64,000 nt of DNA from Omphiscola glabra (GCA_964017045.1 OZ024809.1:10546307-10610306); one strand, 5' to 3'. Counted from the first letter of the stretch, positions 1 to 11,269 are shown. Notes: a model not told the origin generated them from the sequence alone. Numbers and translations: made by a program.

Positions 1-430
1 TAATCAAGTCTGACATAAGACTCAATCTGTCCCACTAACACAGTGGTTCTCAACCTTTCCAATGCGCGACCCTTTAATACTGTTCCTCATGTTGTGGCGA
101 CCCCCGGCCAGAAAATTATAATAGTTGCTACTTCATAACTGTAGAGTGTATGTGTTTTTTGATGATCTTAGGCGACCCCTGGGAAAGGGTCGTTCGACCC
201 CCAAAGGGGTCGCGACCCACAGGTTGAGAACCGCTGCACCAGAGTGTAATCAAGTCTGACATTCCTAGACATAAGACTTAATCTGCCCCACTAACACCAG
301 AGTGTAATCAAGTCTGACATAAGACTCAATCTGTCCCACTAACACCAGAGTGTAATCAAGTCTGACCATCCTAGACATAAGACTTAATCTGTCCCACTAA
401 CACCAGAGTGTAATCAAGTCTGACCATCCT
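1..430. repeat. Tandem array, 48-59 bp units
   Basis: Units begin TAATCAAGTCTGAC and end CACTAACACCAGAGTG; some carry an extra CATCCTAGA. Interrupted by the SPIN-like element at 41-236. The left end is cut by the window. Confidence 0.85.
41..236. mobile_element. SPIN-like non-autonomous hAT element
   Basis: Ends CAGTGGTTCTCAACC and GGTTGAGAACCGCTG. The inside matches my memory of the SPIN MITE (loss of most of the body; the GCGACCC and GGGTCGTTCGACCCC blocks are kept). It sits inside the array at 1-430, but a clean 8-bp duplication is not visible. Confidence 0.8.
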
Positions 431-768
431 AGACATAAGACTTAACATGCCTGACATTGTGATGTCATTTTTAAAGTTCATTTGTATATTTAACACTTGG
501 AAAAAATCTTACTGAAACTATTCTTGAGAAAAAAATGTTACTGTGACTATTCTTGAAATCCAAGCCTGTTATCTAATTCTGATCAGAATAGTCAACTCTG
601 ACTGTACTCTGACTCAATCAACTCTGACTGTATCTGCCTCAATCAAATCTGACTCTATCTGCCTCAATCAAATCTGACTCTATCTGTCTCAATCAAATCT
701 GTACCACACAGTTGACACAAATCATTCTAAATTATTAGATAAACACTAAGAATTTGACTCATGCAAAA
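431..768. other. AT-rich stretch with a short array, no gene seen
   Basis: About 590-700 repeats CTGACT/ATCTGCCTCAATCAA-type units of about 26 bp. If the receptor's last exon is in the window it should lie here, but I see no convincing frame with an acceptor in the right phase. Confidence 0.5.
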
Positions 769-905
769 TGTCACCAATCGCTGGTACTTACTGCATTGAC
801 CAATCATTTATACTTACGTAACTGACCAATCGCTGCTTCTTACTGAGTTGACCAATCATTTATACTTACGTAACTGACCAATCGCTGGTACTTACTGAAC
901 TGATA
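769..905. repeat. 52-bp tandem repeat carrying a splice donor
   Basis: Three copies of CGCTGnTnCTTACTG at 779, 831 and 883. The last is the real donor of the receptor exon ending at 896 (minus strand CA then GTAAGTACCAGCG); copy 779-793 is identical, the middle copy has two changes. Confidence 0.85.
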
Positions 906-3900
906 GAATAGCAAACTCATCAATGTATTCCTCTGCCCGTCCTGCCATACCGAAGTGAAAGTGGGGACACAAGAGGTATAGTGTGAGAGCCCTAACCATT
1001 GGACAAACGTAGACCAACAGCTCCAAGCATACAGTGACCATCAAGTTTCGTGACTGGGAGATTAAGAAAATGACACATGAGCGTATAACCATGTCAGAAT
1101 CCTATCATAATCAGGACATTACACATGAGCAAATAATCATGTTAGAATCCTATCATAATCAGGACATTACACGTGAGCATATAACCATGTCAGAATCCTA
1201 TCATAATCAGGACATTACACATGAGCATATAATCATGTCAGAATCCTATCATAATCAGGACATTACACATGAGCAAATAATCATGTCAGAATCCTATCAT
1301 AATCAGGACATTACACATGAGCAAATAACCAAGTCAGAATCCAACCATAGTCAGGACATAATTTAGAGTTATTTTGAATACTAACTGGACAAAAATCTTA
1401 TGACTCCAAGGATTGCTGTTTTTCCCCCTACAATTTTTACTGGCACTTCAATCTTACCCCAATGATTACTAGCAATTCAATCTTACCCCAATGACTGCTA
1501 ACATTTAAGTCTTACCCGAATGATTAACAGCAATTCAATCTTACCCCAATGACTGCTACCCCTTCAGTCTTACCCCAAAGGTTAATAGCAATTCAATTTT
1601 ACCCCCAATGATTGCTAGCCCTTCAATATGACCCCGATGATAGCAGGCACTTCAATATGACCCCGATGATAGCATGCACTTCATTATTACCCCCATGACT
1701 GCCAGCACTTCAATTTTACCCCAATGATTGCAGGCACTTCAATCTTAACCCAATGTATGCTAAAACTTCAATCTTACCCCAATGATTGCAGGCACCAGGA
1801 AGATGACGTTGAGTGTTGATATGCCAGTAAATACAATCAGCAGTTCTAAATCCTTCATTGCTCTCTTAGTTATCTTGGTCGTGTTGTCAATGAAGAAACG
1901 GCGGACCTGCATACACACAATATGAGTGCTTTAGGTTAGACCTGCATACACACAAGATGAGTGCTTTAGGTTAGACCTGCATACACACAATATGAGTGCT
2001 TTAGGTTAGACCTGCATACACACAATATGAGTGCTTTAGGTTAGACCTGCATACACACAATATGAGTGCTTTAGGTTAGACCTGCATACACACAATATGA
2101 GTGCTTTAGGTTCGACCTGCATACACACAATATGAGTGCCTTAGGTTAGACCTGCATACACACAATATGAGTGCCTTAGGTTAGACCTGCATACACACAA
2201 TATGAGTGCTTTAGGTTAGACCTGCATACACACAATATGAGTGCTTTAGGTTAGACCGGGGGTCGGCAAAGTGCGGCTCCGGAGTCGCATGCGGCTCTTT
2301 GGCTCATTTAGTGCGGCTCTGGCACAAATGTCCACGGGCAGGCGCGCAAGTCGGGCAGACGGTATCGGTCGGGTGACGAATCAGTTTTTGCCGTAATTTA
2401 ATGAAGTGCTAAAATTATAATTAAGGTTTACTTAATCAGTAAACAGATTTGCCTCTCAGATTGTTTTTTATCGCTGTATGGTACATATTTGGCTCTTTGG
2501 CTAAAAAGTTTGCCGAGCCCTGGGTTAGACCTACTGCGTACACAAAATATGAGTGCCCTGGGTTAGACCTACTGCGTACACAAAATATGAGTGCCTTGGG
2601 TTAGACCTACTGCGTACACAAAATATGAGTGCCTTGGGTTAGACCTACTGCGTACACAAAATATGAGTGCCTTGGGTTAGACCTATTGCGTACACAAAAT
2701 ATGAGTGCCTTGGGTTAGACCTACTGCGTACACAAAATATGAGTGCCTTGGGTTAGACCTACTGCGTACACAAAATATGAGTGCCTTAGGTTCGAGTCGT
2801 ATTCATTTTACTTAAAATGTGTACACAAAAATAGCATTATCACCTTTGGTATGTAGGCCTACAACAAATTGTAGTTTGACAATGTTAATGTGAAACAGGT
2901 TCATCATTACTTCAATGATACATTTCTACCTGCAGTAGTTTAACTTTATTGATAATCTATAAGCTACTTACCTGTATTAGTTTGACTAAATTGATAAGGT
3001 ATTTAGGAATGATAATCCCAAGCATTGCCAGGACCATGAAGAGGCTGCCATACTGGAAACGTATATTGAAAGTTGGTCTGTGGAATTATTCAATATAAAC
3101 TATACACGGGTCTATGGGAAAACATATTCTAAATATAACATTGGCCAATGAGATGCTAGAAAAGAAACTATTTTTGTAAGAACCAAGATGGGCTAGAGAT
3201 TAAAATAAAATTGCTTATCGCTCTCTAAGGCAAGAGCGTCCACAGACTACCAGTATTTGGAAGTTCTATAACAGCTCTATGAACCTAAGTCTAACTCTAA
3301 CATATAAACAATGACATCAAAATGACAAGAGATTGTCATGTATTTCACAGTGCTATTCAAAGTGATTGTCTGCGGAGCATTGCAGGGTTTGCGAGCTACT
3401 ATTCCCCACTCATTACTAGGTTCGGAAGTCCCTATTCCCAGGTAATTACTGGGTTCGCGAGACCCTATTCCCAAGTCGTTGCCGGGTTTGCGAGCCCCTA
3501 TTTCCCAATCAGCGGAGCATTTGCTGGGTTCGCGAAACCTTTTTTCCCAATCAGAAGAGCATTTGCTGGGTTTGCGATACCTTATTTTCCAGTCAGCGGA
3601 GCATTTGCTGGGTTCGCGATACCTTATTTTCCAGTTAGCAGAGCATTTGCTGGGTTAGCGAGACCTTTTTTCCCAATCAGCAGAGCATTTGCTGGGTTTG
3701 CGATACCTTATTTTCCAGTCAGCAGAGCATTTGCTGGGTTCGCGAGACCTTATTTTCCAGTCAGCAGAGCATTTGCTGGGTTTGCGATACCTTATTTTCC
3801 AGTCAGCGGAGCATTTGCTGGGTTTGCGAGACCTTTTTTTCCAGTCAGCGGAGCATTTGCTGGGTTTGCGAGACCTTTTTTTCCAGTCAGCGGAGCATTT

Positions 3901-6900
3901 GCTGGGTTTGCGATACCTTATTTTCCAGTTAGCAGAGCATTTGCTGGGTTTGCGATACCTTATTTTCCAGTCAGCGGAGCATTTGCTGGGTTTGCGATAC
4001 CTTATTTTCCAGTTAGCAGAGCATTTGCTGGGTTTGCGATACCTTATTTTCCAGTCAGCGGAGCATTTGCTGGGTTTGCGATACCTTATTTTCCAGTCAG
4101 CGGAGCATTTGCTGGGTTTGCGAGACCTTATTTTCCAGTCAGAAGGCATTTGCTGGGTTTGCGATACCTTATTTTCCAGTCAGCGGAGCATTTGCTGGAT
4201 TTGCGATACCTTATTTTCCAGTTAGCAGAGCATTTGCTGGGTTTGCGATACCTTATTTTTCAGTCAGCGGAGCATTTGCTGGGTTTGCGATACCTTATTT
4301 TCCAGTCAGCAGAGCATTTGCTGGGTTTGCGAGACCTTATTTTCCAGTCAGAAGAGCATTTGCTGGGTTTGCGATACCTTATTTTCCAGTCAGCAGAGCA
4401 TTTGCTGGGTTTGCGATACCTTATTTTCCAATCAGCAGAGCATTTGCTGGGTTTGCGAGACCTTATTTTCCAGTCAGCAGAGCATTTGCTGGGTTTGCGA
4501 TACCTTATTTTCCAGTCAGCAGAGCATTTGCTGGGTTTGCGAGACCTTATTTTCCAGTCAGCGGAGCATTTGCTGGGTTTGCGAGACCTTATTTTCCAGT
4601 CAGCGGAGCATTTGCTGGGTTTGCGAGACCTTATTTTCCAGTCAGCGGAGCATTTGCTGGGTTTGCGAGACTTTATTTTCCAGTTAGCAGAGCATTTGCT
4701 GGGTTTGCGAGACCTTATTTTCCTGTCAGCGGAGCATTTGCTGGGTTCGCGAGACCTTTTTTCCCAATCAGCAGAGCATTTGTTGGGTTTGCGATACCTT
4801 ATTTTCCAGTCAGCAGAGCATTTGCTGGGTTTGCGAGACCTTTTTTTCCAGTCAGCGGAGCATTTGCTGGGTTTGCGATACCTTATTTTCCAGTCAGCAG
4901 AGCATTTGCTGGGTTTGCGATACCTTATTTTCCAGTCAGCGGAGCATTTGCTGGGTTTGCGATACCTTATTTTCCAGTTAGCAGAGCATTTGCTGGGTTT
5001 GCGATACCTTATTTTCCAGTCAGCGGAGCATTTGCTGGGTTTGCGAGACCTTATTTTCCAGTCAGAAGAGCATTTGCTGGGTTTGCGAGACCTTATTTTC
5101 CAGTCAGCAGAGCATTTGCTGGGTTTGCGAGACCTTATTTTCCAGTCAGCAGAGCATTTGCTGGTTTTGCGAGACCTTATTTTCCAGTCAGCGGAGCATT
5201 TGCTGGGTTTGCGAGACCTTATTTTCCAGTCAGCGGAGCATTTGCTGGGTTTGCGAGACCTTATTTTCCAGTTAGCAGAGCATTTGCTGGGTTTGCGAGA
5301 CCTTATTTTCCAGTCAGCGGAGCATTTGCTGGGTTCGCGAGACCTTTTTTCCCAATCAGCAGAGCATTTGCTGGGTTTGCGAGACCTTATTTTCCAGTCA
5401 GCAGAGCATTTGCTGGGTTTGCGAGACCTTTTTTTCCAGTCAGCGGAGCATTTGCTGGGTTTGCGATACCTTATTTTCCAGTCAGCAGAGCATTTGCTGG
5501 GTTTGCGAGACCTTATTTTCCAGTCAGCGGAGCATTTGCTGGGTTTGTGAGACCTTATTTTCCAGTCAGCGGAGCATTTGCTGGGTTTGCGAGACCTTAT
5601 TTTCCAGTCAGCGGAGCATTTGCTGGGTTTGCGAGACCTTATTTTCCAGTCAGCAGAACGTGAAAAGTTGAGATTATTATTGTTGAATTATCTATGTCTC
5701 TTGTTGCAATGCTGAGACTCCCTGTCGGGTGATCACAGTAGGCCTATAAGGTTTGAGAAATATTAAATTTGTCCTCACCTGATGACAGACTGACCGGTAT
5801 AACAAAAAGTATATCAACTTATGACAGACGGTCAGGTATAACAAATAATATACCAACTTATGACAGACTGTTAGGTATAACAAAAAAATTATATCAACTT
5901 TTGACAGACTATCAGGTATAACAAAAAAATATATAAACTTATGACAGACTGTCATGTATAACAAAAAAGATATCCACTTACGACAAACGGTCATGCACAA
6001 ACATAAACCCTTTCTCCTCGCAGGCCGGCAGTGAGCAGAAACAAGCGGAGATACTCACGGAGCAGATGACAAGTGCTGACATATACTTGAGTCTGTCTGC
6101 AGCATGAAACCTGACAGATCATGCGAAACTGACTTAAAGGACATTTTGAAGCATGACATAACATGACAACAACTGAGACATGACGTACATGACAGGGTTG
6201 TCAGTCAGCATTTAGCGCAAATTACTGTCATCCACAGCAACCGATGTGTTTTTCACATGGCATAACTGTCATCCACACAGCGGCGTAACTAGAGTGTTTG
6301 GCGCCCGGGGACAAGATTCATTTTAAAGCGCCCTCTATTCCATTTTTCAACTCCCAAACCCATTATTTTCATCAATAAAATAATACCAAAGCACATTTTG
6401 GCGCCCCTAACTAGCTGGCGCCCGGGTACATCTGTACCCCCCCTGCCCCCCTACGCTACGCCTTTGCATCCACAGCAACCGATACTGGTTCTGTCACGTG
6501 ACATAAATGTCATACCCAATGTCAAGCCTACGTCCAACCAATGCCAATATCCTATACTAAATCCGTTCATGTTAAAATAGGAAAAATGTGATTAAGACAA
6601 AGGTAATTAAGACAACGGTAATTAAGACAACGGTAGTTTATACAAGGGTAATTAAGACAATGTTAATTAAGACAAAGGTAATTAAGACAACGGTAATTAA
6701 GACAAATGTAATTAAGACAAAGGTAATTTAGACAAAGGTAACTGTAACAGGTCTAATGTAAACATAATAATTTCATTCCGGATAATGTATTGTTTTTGGT
6801 AATTAATATGTACAGGAAGTAAAAGGTGATAATTAGGGTCATGTGATAATTGATGTCATGTGCGGAAGTACAGGAGATAGATGGTAATGGATGTATGGAC

Positions 6901-9900
6901 TTCCAGACATTTTTTGCAATAATTCAATCATCGTGTGCAATTGTGTGATAGATATTTCAAGAGTGAAGGAATATGGCAATATGCATTCTCTTTCTCCAAT
7001 TATAGGAGACTTTATTATTATTGTGTCAAGTGATAAATAAATATTATAGTGTTGTCTAAACTTCTGTCTCGTGTTATTGAAGAGATAAGGATGACAGGGA
7101 AAGTGATTAACTGATTAGAAGATAGACGCAAATTATCACATCCAGCTCGCAAGGAAAACGGAACAGCATCACGCCAAATAATGATGGTGTTACAGTAATT
7201 AAGACAATGGTAATTAAGACAAGGGTAATTAAGACAGTGGTAATTAAGACAAAGGTAATATAAGACAACGGTAATAAGACAAAGGTAATTAAGACAACAG
7301 TAATTAAGACAAAGGTAATATAAGACCAGGGTAATTAAGACAAAGGTAATTCAGACAAAGGTAATTAAGACAAAGGTTAATTAAGACAAAGGAAATTAAG
7401 ACAAAGGTAATTAAGACAACGGTAATTAAGACAAATGTAATTAAGAAAAATGTAATTAAGACAAAGATAATTAAGACATAGGTAATATAAGACAACTGTA
7501 ATAAAGACAAAGGTAATTAAGACAAAGGTAATATAAGACCACGGTAATTAAGACAAAGGTAATTAAGACAAAGGTAATTCAGACAAAGGTAATTCAGACA
7601 AAGGTTAATTAAGACAAAGGAAATTAAGACAAAGGTAAGTAAGACAAAGGTAATTAAGACAAAGGTAATTAAGACAAAGTTAATTAAGACAAAGGAAATT
7701 AATGAATGAAGCTTGACATGCCACTTAAAGCACACATTCGATGACCTACTTGTATGAATCAGTGAGGGAGAGCACGATCAGGTCACATATGTAGGTCACA
7801 GCTAGGTGACTGTGAAAGATGCATGTCGTGTTGATGAAGGCAATCCAGGTGGTCTTGAATTCGTTGTAGGTCCACTCATTGTATCTGATGGCTGGTAGCA
7901 TTGTCCAGAGTTAGTTAAGCGAAGAACAATTCTCTCCTCCACTCAATAACGTCTTTCCTCCCTCTCAACACCTTCTCTCAACACTTTCTCTCTCCCTCGC
8001 AAGATCCTTCTCCTCTCCTAAAGGCATTCTTTTCTCCCATCACGAACATATCTTCTCTCGCCCCAGACCTTCTCTCCCCCCCCCCCCCGACCTTCTCTCC
8101 TCCCCTTAAAGACAGTTTAAACACGTAAAAGGGAAAAAAAACTGTTTAAAGAAACCTCTAATACCAGATCAAGATTTAAACTAAAGATATTTTAAATCAG
8201 TTAATCTCTATCACCGGGTTACTATGGCAACCTCGACATTGCTAAAAATGCCACTGAACTGCCCGTATTATTTAAAGTATTATTTTTATTTAACTCGACT
8301 TGATAAACACTTTTTTAAAGGACGGAATTATTTATCCTGAAAATGCAAAACTGTTTGAAAAGTATCTCTTATAATTTGAAGGTAGTTTAGATGCTTGGAA
8401 TATTTCATTATTATTATTGTTATTATTATTATATTATTTTTTGTATCAACTAATACATTTAGGGCAGTGAAAGATATCTGGTGGTCCTGGTAGTCAAAAC
8501 TTAATACATCATAAATCATAAAGGACCGCCGGACTGAACTGGGTACGATGTTTCAGCTTCATGTAGGGCAGTGGCTCTCAACCTTCTTAATGCCGCGACC
8601 CTTTAATACAGTTCCTTATGTTGTGGCGACCCCCAACCGCAAAATTATTTTCGGTGCTACTTCATATCTGTAGAGTATATGTGTTTTCCCGATGATCTTA
8701 GACGACTCCTGTGAAGGGTCGTTCGGCCCCACAAGTCGAGAACCGTTGCTGTAGGGAGATTTAAAGAAGTCCAAACGCGACAAACAAACAAACCCTCATA
8801 TAGGCCGGGTTAAACAAATGGGGGTGTGGGGGTATGAGCGGGGTCACGTGATAATGTCCAGCTCAGGAGCCAGTGTCACGTGATACTGTCCATCTAAAAA
8901 AATTTCTCTTGAAACTTACCAGGGGAGATGACTGTGAGTAGGATCAGGATTGATAGGAGATCGGGAATTAATGCATTGTAGAGTACAAGCTTCTCTGAAA
9001 CCTGGCATATGGAGACATTTACAGTAAACTAAAATATTGCTGAGCATGGCATATGAAGACATTTACGGTAATTCAACATACTGTTGAGCTTGACATATGA
9101 AGATATTTACAGTAAATTAACATACTGTTGAGTCTGGCATATGGAGGACATTTACAGTAAATTAACGTTGTTGAGTCTGTCATGTAAATACATTTTGGGT
9201 AATTAACATATCTTATCTACCGTCACATCTTGTAAAAAGTATTTAAATAATTTATCTACATCTGTAAAAATCATTATTATTGCATAAACTATTGTTGTCA
9301 TCTACCTCACATTTACAAATCTCACTAAGTGTGTGTAGTTGATTCAATACATTCTCAACAGAAAGACAAAACTATCGAATAGAAACTAAATCTCTGAATT
9401 ATTGTGTATTGATATTGCACAGCAAATTTAGATCATGCTTCCAGCCATTCTTTAATATACTATCAGAGGCGTATCTAGAGTGGTAGGTCCCCCGGGGACT
9501 GGATTAATTTTGACGACCCTTACAACTCTGAAACCCATTATTGTGATCAGAATGCCATCAAAGCCCATTTCAACGCCCCTAATTAGCCAGGCGCCCAGCA
9601 ACTCTGCCCACCTCTTCGCTACGACACTGTATAATATATATTGCATAATTACCCAACGGCTTCCACGAGCATATCTCCAGCTATAATCAATCAATAGCCT
9701 CCAAATATCCTTTAATAATCCAATGACTTACAGGGTCGTGCGGCGAAGACGGCACTCCCCCCAGGGCAACCCAACAGCAGGGGCGGGGGCACTAAAATCC
9801 TCTTCAGATAGGACCATTAAAGTAAATTAAATTATAAAACTCCATGCACTTCAAAAAGACAAGGGGCACCAAAATCGAATTATTACTGGTCCAGCCCGGA

Positions 9901-11269
9901 CGGCATTTTTGCCTATACAGGGCGGCATTTCCAGGCTTGGCACCGGGCATCACTTTTCCTTGGCACGGTCCTGCTTAATCAATGACAAAATACTGACTTC
10001 CAAACATACACTATAATTAAATACTGACTTCCAAATATGTCTTATATTATATTATTCCGCTTCTGGTGTCATTGGTAACATTTCCGGCTGCTTCCTAACA
10101 AGCCGGCTGCTTTCTAACAAGCCGGCTGCTTCCTAACAAGCCGGCTGCTTCCTATTTAGCACATTTGGTACTGAGATTATTTTCGCAGCTTCTGCTATAT
10201 GTTTTGTATTTTGTGACGCATATTTGGATATGGACATGGTGTTGTTAATGTTGTTTTTTATCAGGAGCAGCAGTGATGACGTAGTTAGTAATGGAAGTCT
10301 TTATTTAATAAGAGTCGTCTGCTACATGAATCATTGGTTTGAAAAATAATTAATAAAATGAATGATCTCTTATATATATATATTACGATTCTGGTGTGAC
10401 TCGTGGACTGCTTCCTAATGGACTGCTTTTTAATCAGCGAATTTGGTATTGAGAGTATATTACAAATAATTCTATATGTTTGAAAGAAAGTATGGTTCAA
10501 TAATGAGTTCAATAGCGTGCAAAATATAATTCCCGATAACTACGCTAAAAAATATATTTTTAATATAACGCAACTGCGTTTGGTGCGTAATATTTTCTTT
10601 TCGATTCGGAAAATGAAATCATCTCACTTTAAATATGGTGCAACAGAATTTCGGGACATCAGAATATTTGATATTGTTCATGGGCGTGAAATTAAAAATG
10701 TGCAGTGACGTATCATTGGGGGGCCGGGGGGGGGGGTGTAGCAAAAATTAGGATTCCTAAATGTGCGTGACTTGAGTTCATGTTTTGTCAAGTAGCTTTA
10801 GTAGATGGGAAGTTCACGAATTGCTGTCGCCAAAGTTTGGCGGGCTATATCTAGTAGATGGGAAGTTCACGAATTGTTGTCGCCAATGTTTGGCGGGCTA
10901 TATCTAGTAGATGGGAAGTTCACGCATTGCTGTCGGCAATGATCCACGAATGGCTATTGAATATCCTTGATTATCTACCACTGACAACCTTATGCAAGCC
11001 ACGCAATCCATCCTTACCGTCCTACATTTTTCATAAAACAATGAGGTTGTCAGCACCCATCGCTAAATCTGGCCACTCACCTTCATGTTCTCACGTGTGC
11101 TGGTCAGAAACGTGATGAAGATGAGAGCGAAAGTGGACAGTATGTTGACCACGCCGAAACCGATGTGCATCGCGCTGAACAGCCGGACGTCGCTCCCGGA
11201 CAGGTTCAGGTGGTGCAGCTCTGCCATCGCCTGGTCTTTGAGGAGGGTGTTCTGAAGACTGGCCGCCAT
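896..11269 (-). CDS. Rhodopsin-like (class A) seven-helix receptor, 3' end off window
   Basis: Exons read on the minus strand: 11269-11081, 9001-8920, 7891-7750, 6110-6059, a doubtful one ending at 5779, then 3052-2972, 1906-1778 and 1053-896. All have GT-AG borders, and every junction phase agrees. The start ATG at 11269 lies in AAGATGG. Seen: an N-terminal NLS glycosylation site (residues 22-24), helix 1 at about 33-57 with Asn42, helix 2 with a DLL motif at Asp77 and Pro90, and helix 3 ending in T-D-S-Y at 134-137 in place of the usual DRY. Exon 3052-2972 looks like helix 5 (IIIPKY), exon 1906-1778 like helix 6 (ending FLVPAI), and exon 1053-896 like helix 7 (CPMVR in place of NPxxY). These are class A landmarks, but divergent. 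Half of helix 4 and extracellular loop 2 are missing unless the exon ending at 5779 is real. The exon ending at 896 leaves phase 2, so the tail continues beyond the window or was not recognised. Ligand unknown; plasma membrane location inferred. Confidence 0.72.
1064..1370. repeat. 48-bp tandem repeat, six copies
   Basis: Units contain ATGTCAGAATCCTATCATAA and CAGGACATTACACATGAGC. It starts about 10 bases intronic of the acceptor at 1054. The unit is a multiple of three and stop-free on the plus strand, which explains a 110-codon open frame with no sign of being a gene. Confidence 0.9.
1440..1800. repeat. 29-33 bp array carrying a splice donor
   Basis: About 12 diverged units of CTTCAATCTTACCCCAATGA type. 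Read on the minus strand each is the end of the receptor exon at 1778 (AATCATTGGG) plus its donor GTAAGATTGAAG. Confidence 0.88.
1903..2256. repeat. 35-bp array carrying a splice acceptor
   Basis: About ten near-identical units of GACCTGCATACACACAATAT-type. Read on the minus strand each contains TGTGTATGCAG then GTC, the acceptor and first codon of the receptor exon starting at 1906. Confidence 0.92.
2257..2522. mobile_element. Non-autonomous hAT element inside an array
   Basis: Ends CGGGGGTCGGCAAAG and TTTGCCGAGCCCTG are near-perfect inverted repeats. A perfect duplication GGTTAGAC flanks it at 2249-2256 and 2523-2530. The interior has repeated GCGGCTC motifs. Confidence 0.85.
2523..2800. 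repeat. 38-bp array, sister of the 35-bp array
   Basis: Seven to eight units of GACCTACTGCGTACACAAAA type, clearly related to the array at 1903-2256 but with three extra bases and fixed differences. The hAT at 2257-2522 stands between the two. Confidence 0.9.
3375..5657. repeat. 42-bp minisatellite, about 54 copies
   Basis: Units of CCAGTCAGCGGAGCATTTGC type with a few recurring variants (GATACC/GAGACC, TTATTTT/TTTTTTT). It fills most of the intron between the receptor exons ending at 5779 and starting at 3052. Several frames are open on both strands only because the unit lacks stops. Confidence 0.95.
5775..6000. repeat. About 40-bp array of ACTTATGACAGACTGTCAGG units
   Basis: Five or six diverged copies. 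Their minus strand CTGTCATAAGTTGATA is a degraded form of the exon end plus donor CTGTCATCAGGTGAGG at 5779. Confidence 0.8.
5779..5990 (-). CDS. Candidate receptor exon buried in a tandem array
   Basis: A minus-strand donor (CATCAG then GTGAGG) ends an open frame at 5779 in phase 0, as needed to join exons 6110-6059 and 3052-2972. The last residues, YRSVCHQ, would put a cysteine in extracellular loop 2. The acceptor cannot be fixed, because the upstream sequence is a repeat whose units carry a degraded copy of the same exon end. One possible start follows a CATAAG and would give about 26 hydrophobic residues finishing helix 4. The exon length is therefore uncertain. Confidence 0.35.
6278..6466. 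mobile_element. GGCGTAG-family hAT MITE
   Basis: Starts CAGCGGCGTAACTAGAG and ends CTACGCTACGCCTTTG, flanked by a perfect 8-bp duplication CATCCACA (6270-6277, 6467-6474). The interior is rich in GGCGCCC and polypyrimidine. Confidence 0.8.
6590..6742. repeat. 15-bp array AATTAAGACAAAGGT, left part
   Basis: About ten copies, continued at 7195-7700 beyond the solo LTR. Confidence 0.9.
6743..7194. mobile_element. Probable solo LTR inside a 15-bp array
   Basis: Begins TGTAACA and ends TGTTACA, i.e. TG...CA with short inverted ends. It is flanked by GTAAC and GTAAT (5-bp duplication, one mismatch). An AATAAA lies inside near 7036. It splits the AATTAAGACAAAGGT array. LTR ends of this kind are common in BEL/Pao elements; the class is inferred. 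Confidence 0.6.
7195..7700. repeat. 15-bp array AATTAAGACAAAGGT, right part
   Basis: About 33 copies with AGGTAATATAAGACCAC variants; a longer block (about 240 bp) is itself duplicated around 7310-7510 and 7525-7690. Confidence 0.88.
8569..8748. mobile_element. SPIN-like non-autonomous hAT element
   Basis: Same family as 41-236, with a decayed right part. Flanks ATGTAGGG and CTGTAGGG form a 7-of-8 target-site duplication, which supports hAT. Confidence 0.8.
9001..9190. repeat. About 45-bp array carrying a splice acceptor
   Basis: Four to five copies of TGGCATATGAAGACATTTAC type. The first is the acceptor of the receptor exon starting at 9001 (minus strand CATATGCCAG). At least one other copy (TCTGGCATATGG) keeps the AG. 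Confidence 0.8.
9464..9629. mobile_element. GGCGTAG-family hAT MITE
   Basis: CAGAGGCGTATCTAGAG at the left, TTCGCTACGACACTG at the right. Duplication TATACTAT / TATAATAT matches at 7 of 8. Confidence 0.7.
9731..9973. mobile_element. Possible TIR element of uncertain superfamily
   Basis: Short inverted ends CAGGGTCGTGC and GGCACGGTCCTG with a GC-rich interior between AT-rich flanks. No clear target-site duplication. Confidence 0.4.
10078..10155. repeat. Short array CTTCCTAACAAGCCGGCTG
   Basis: Four 18-20 bp copies in the first receptor intron. Confidence 0.85.
10156..10795. other. Receptor intron 1, AT-rich, no gene seen
   Basis: AT-rich with a short TATA run at about 10372. At 10703 a CAGTGACGTATCATTGGGG fragment resembles one end of a GGCGTAG-type MITE without a partner. 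Confidence 0.5.
10800..10935. repeat. 57-bp repeat, two and a half copies
   Basis: Units of TAGATGGGAAGTTCACGAAT plus TTTGGCGGGCTATATC, within the first receptor intron. Confidence 0.85.

Noticed and set aside
3322..5550. 742-codon open frame
   Set aside because: It lies wholly in a 42-bp minisatellite, shifts frame in the middle and is open in other frames and on the other strand too.
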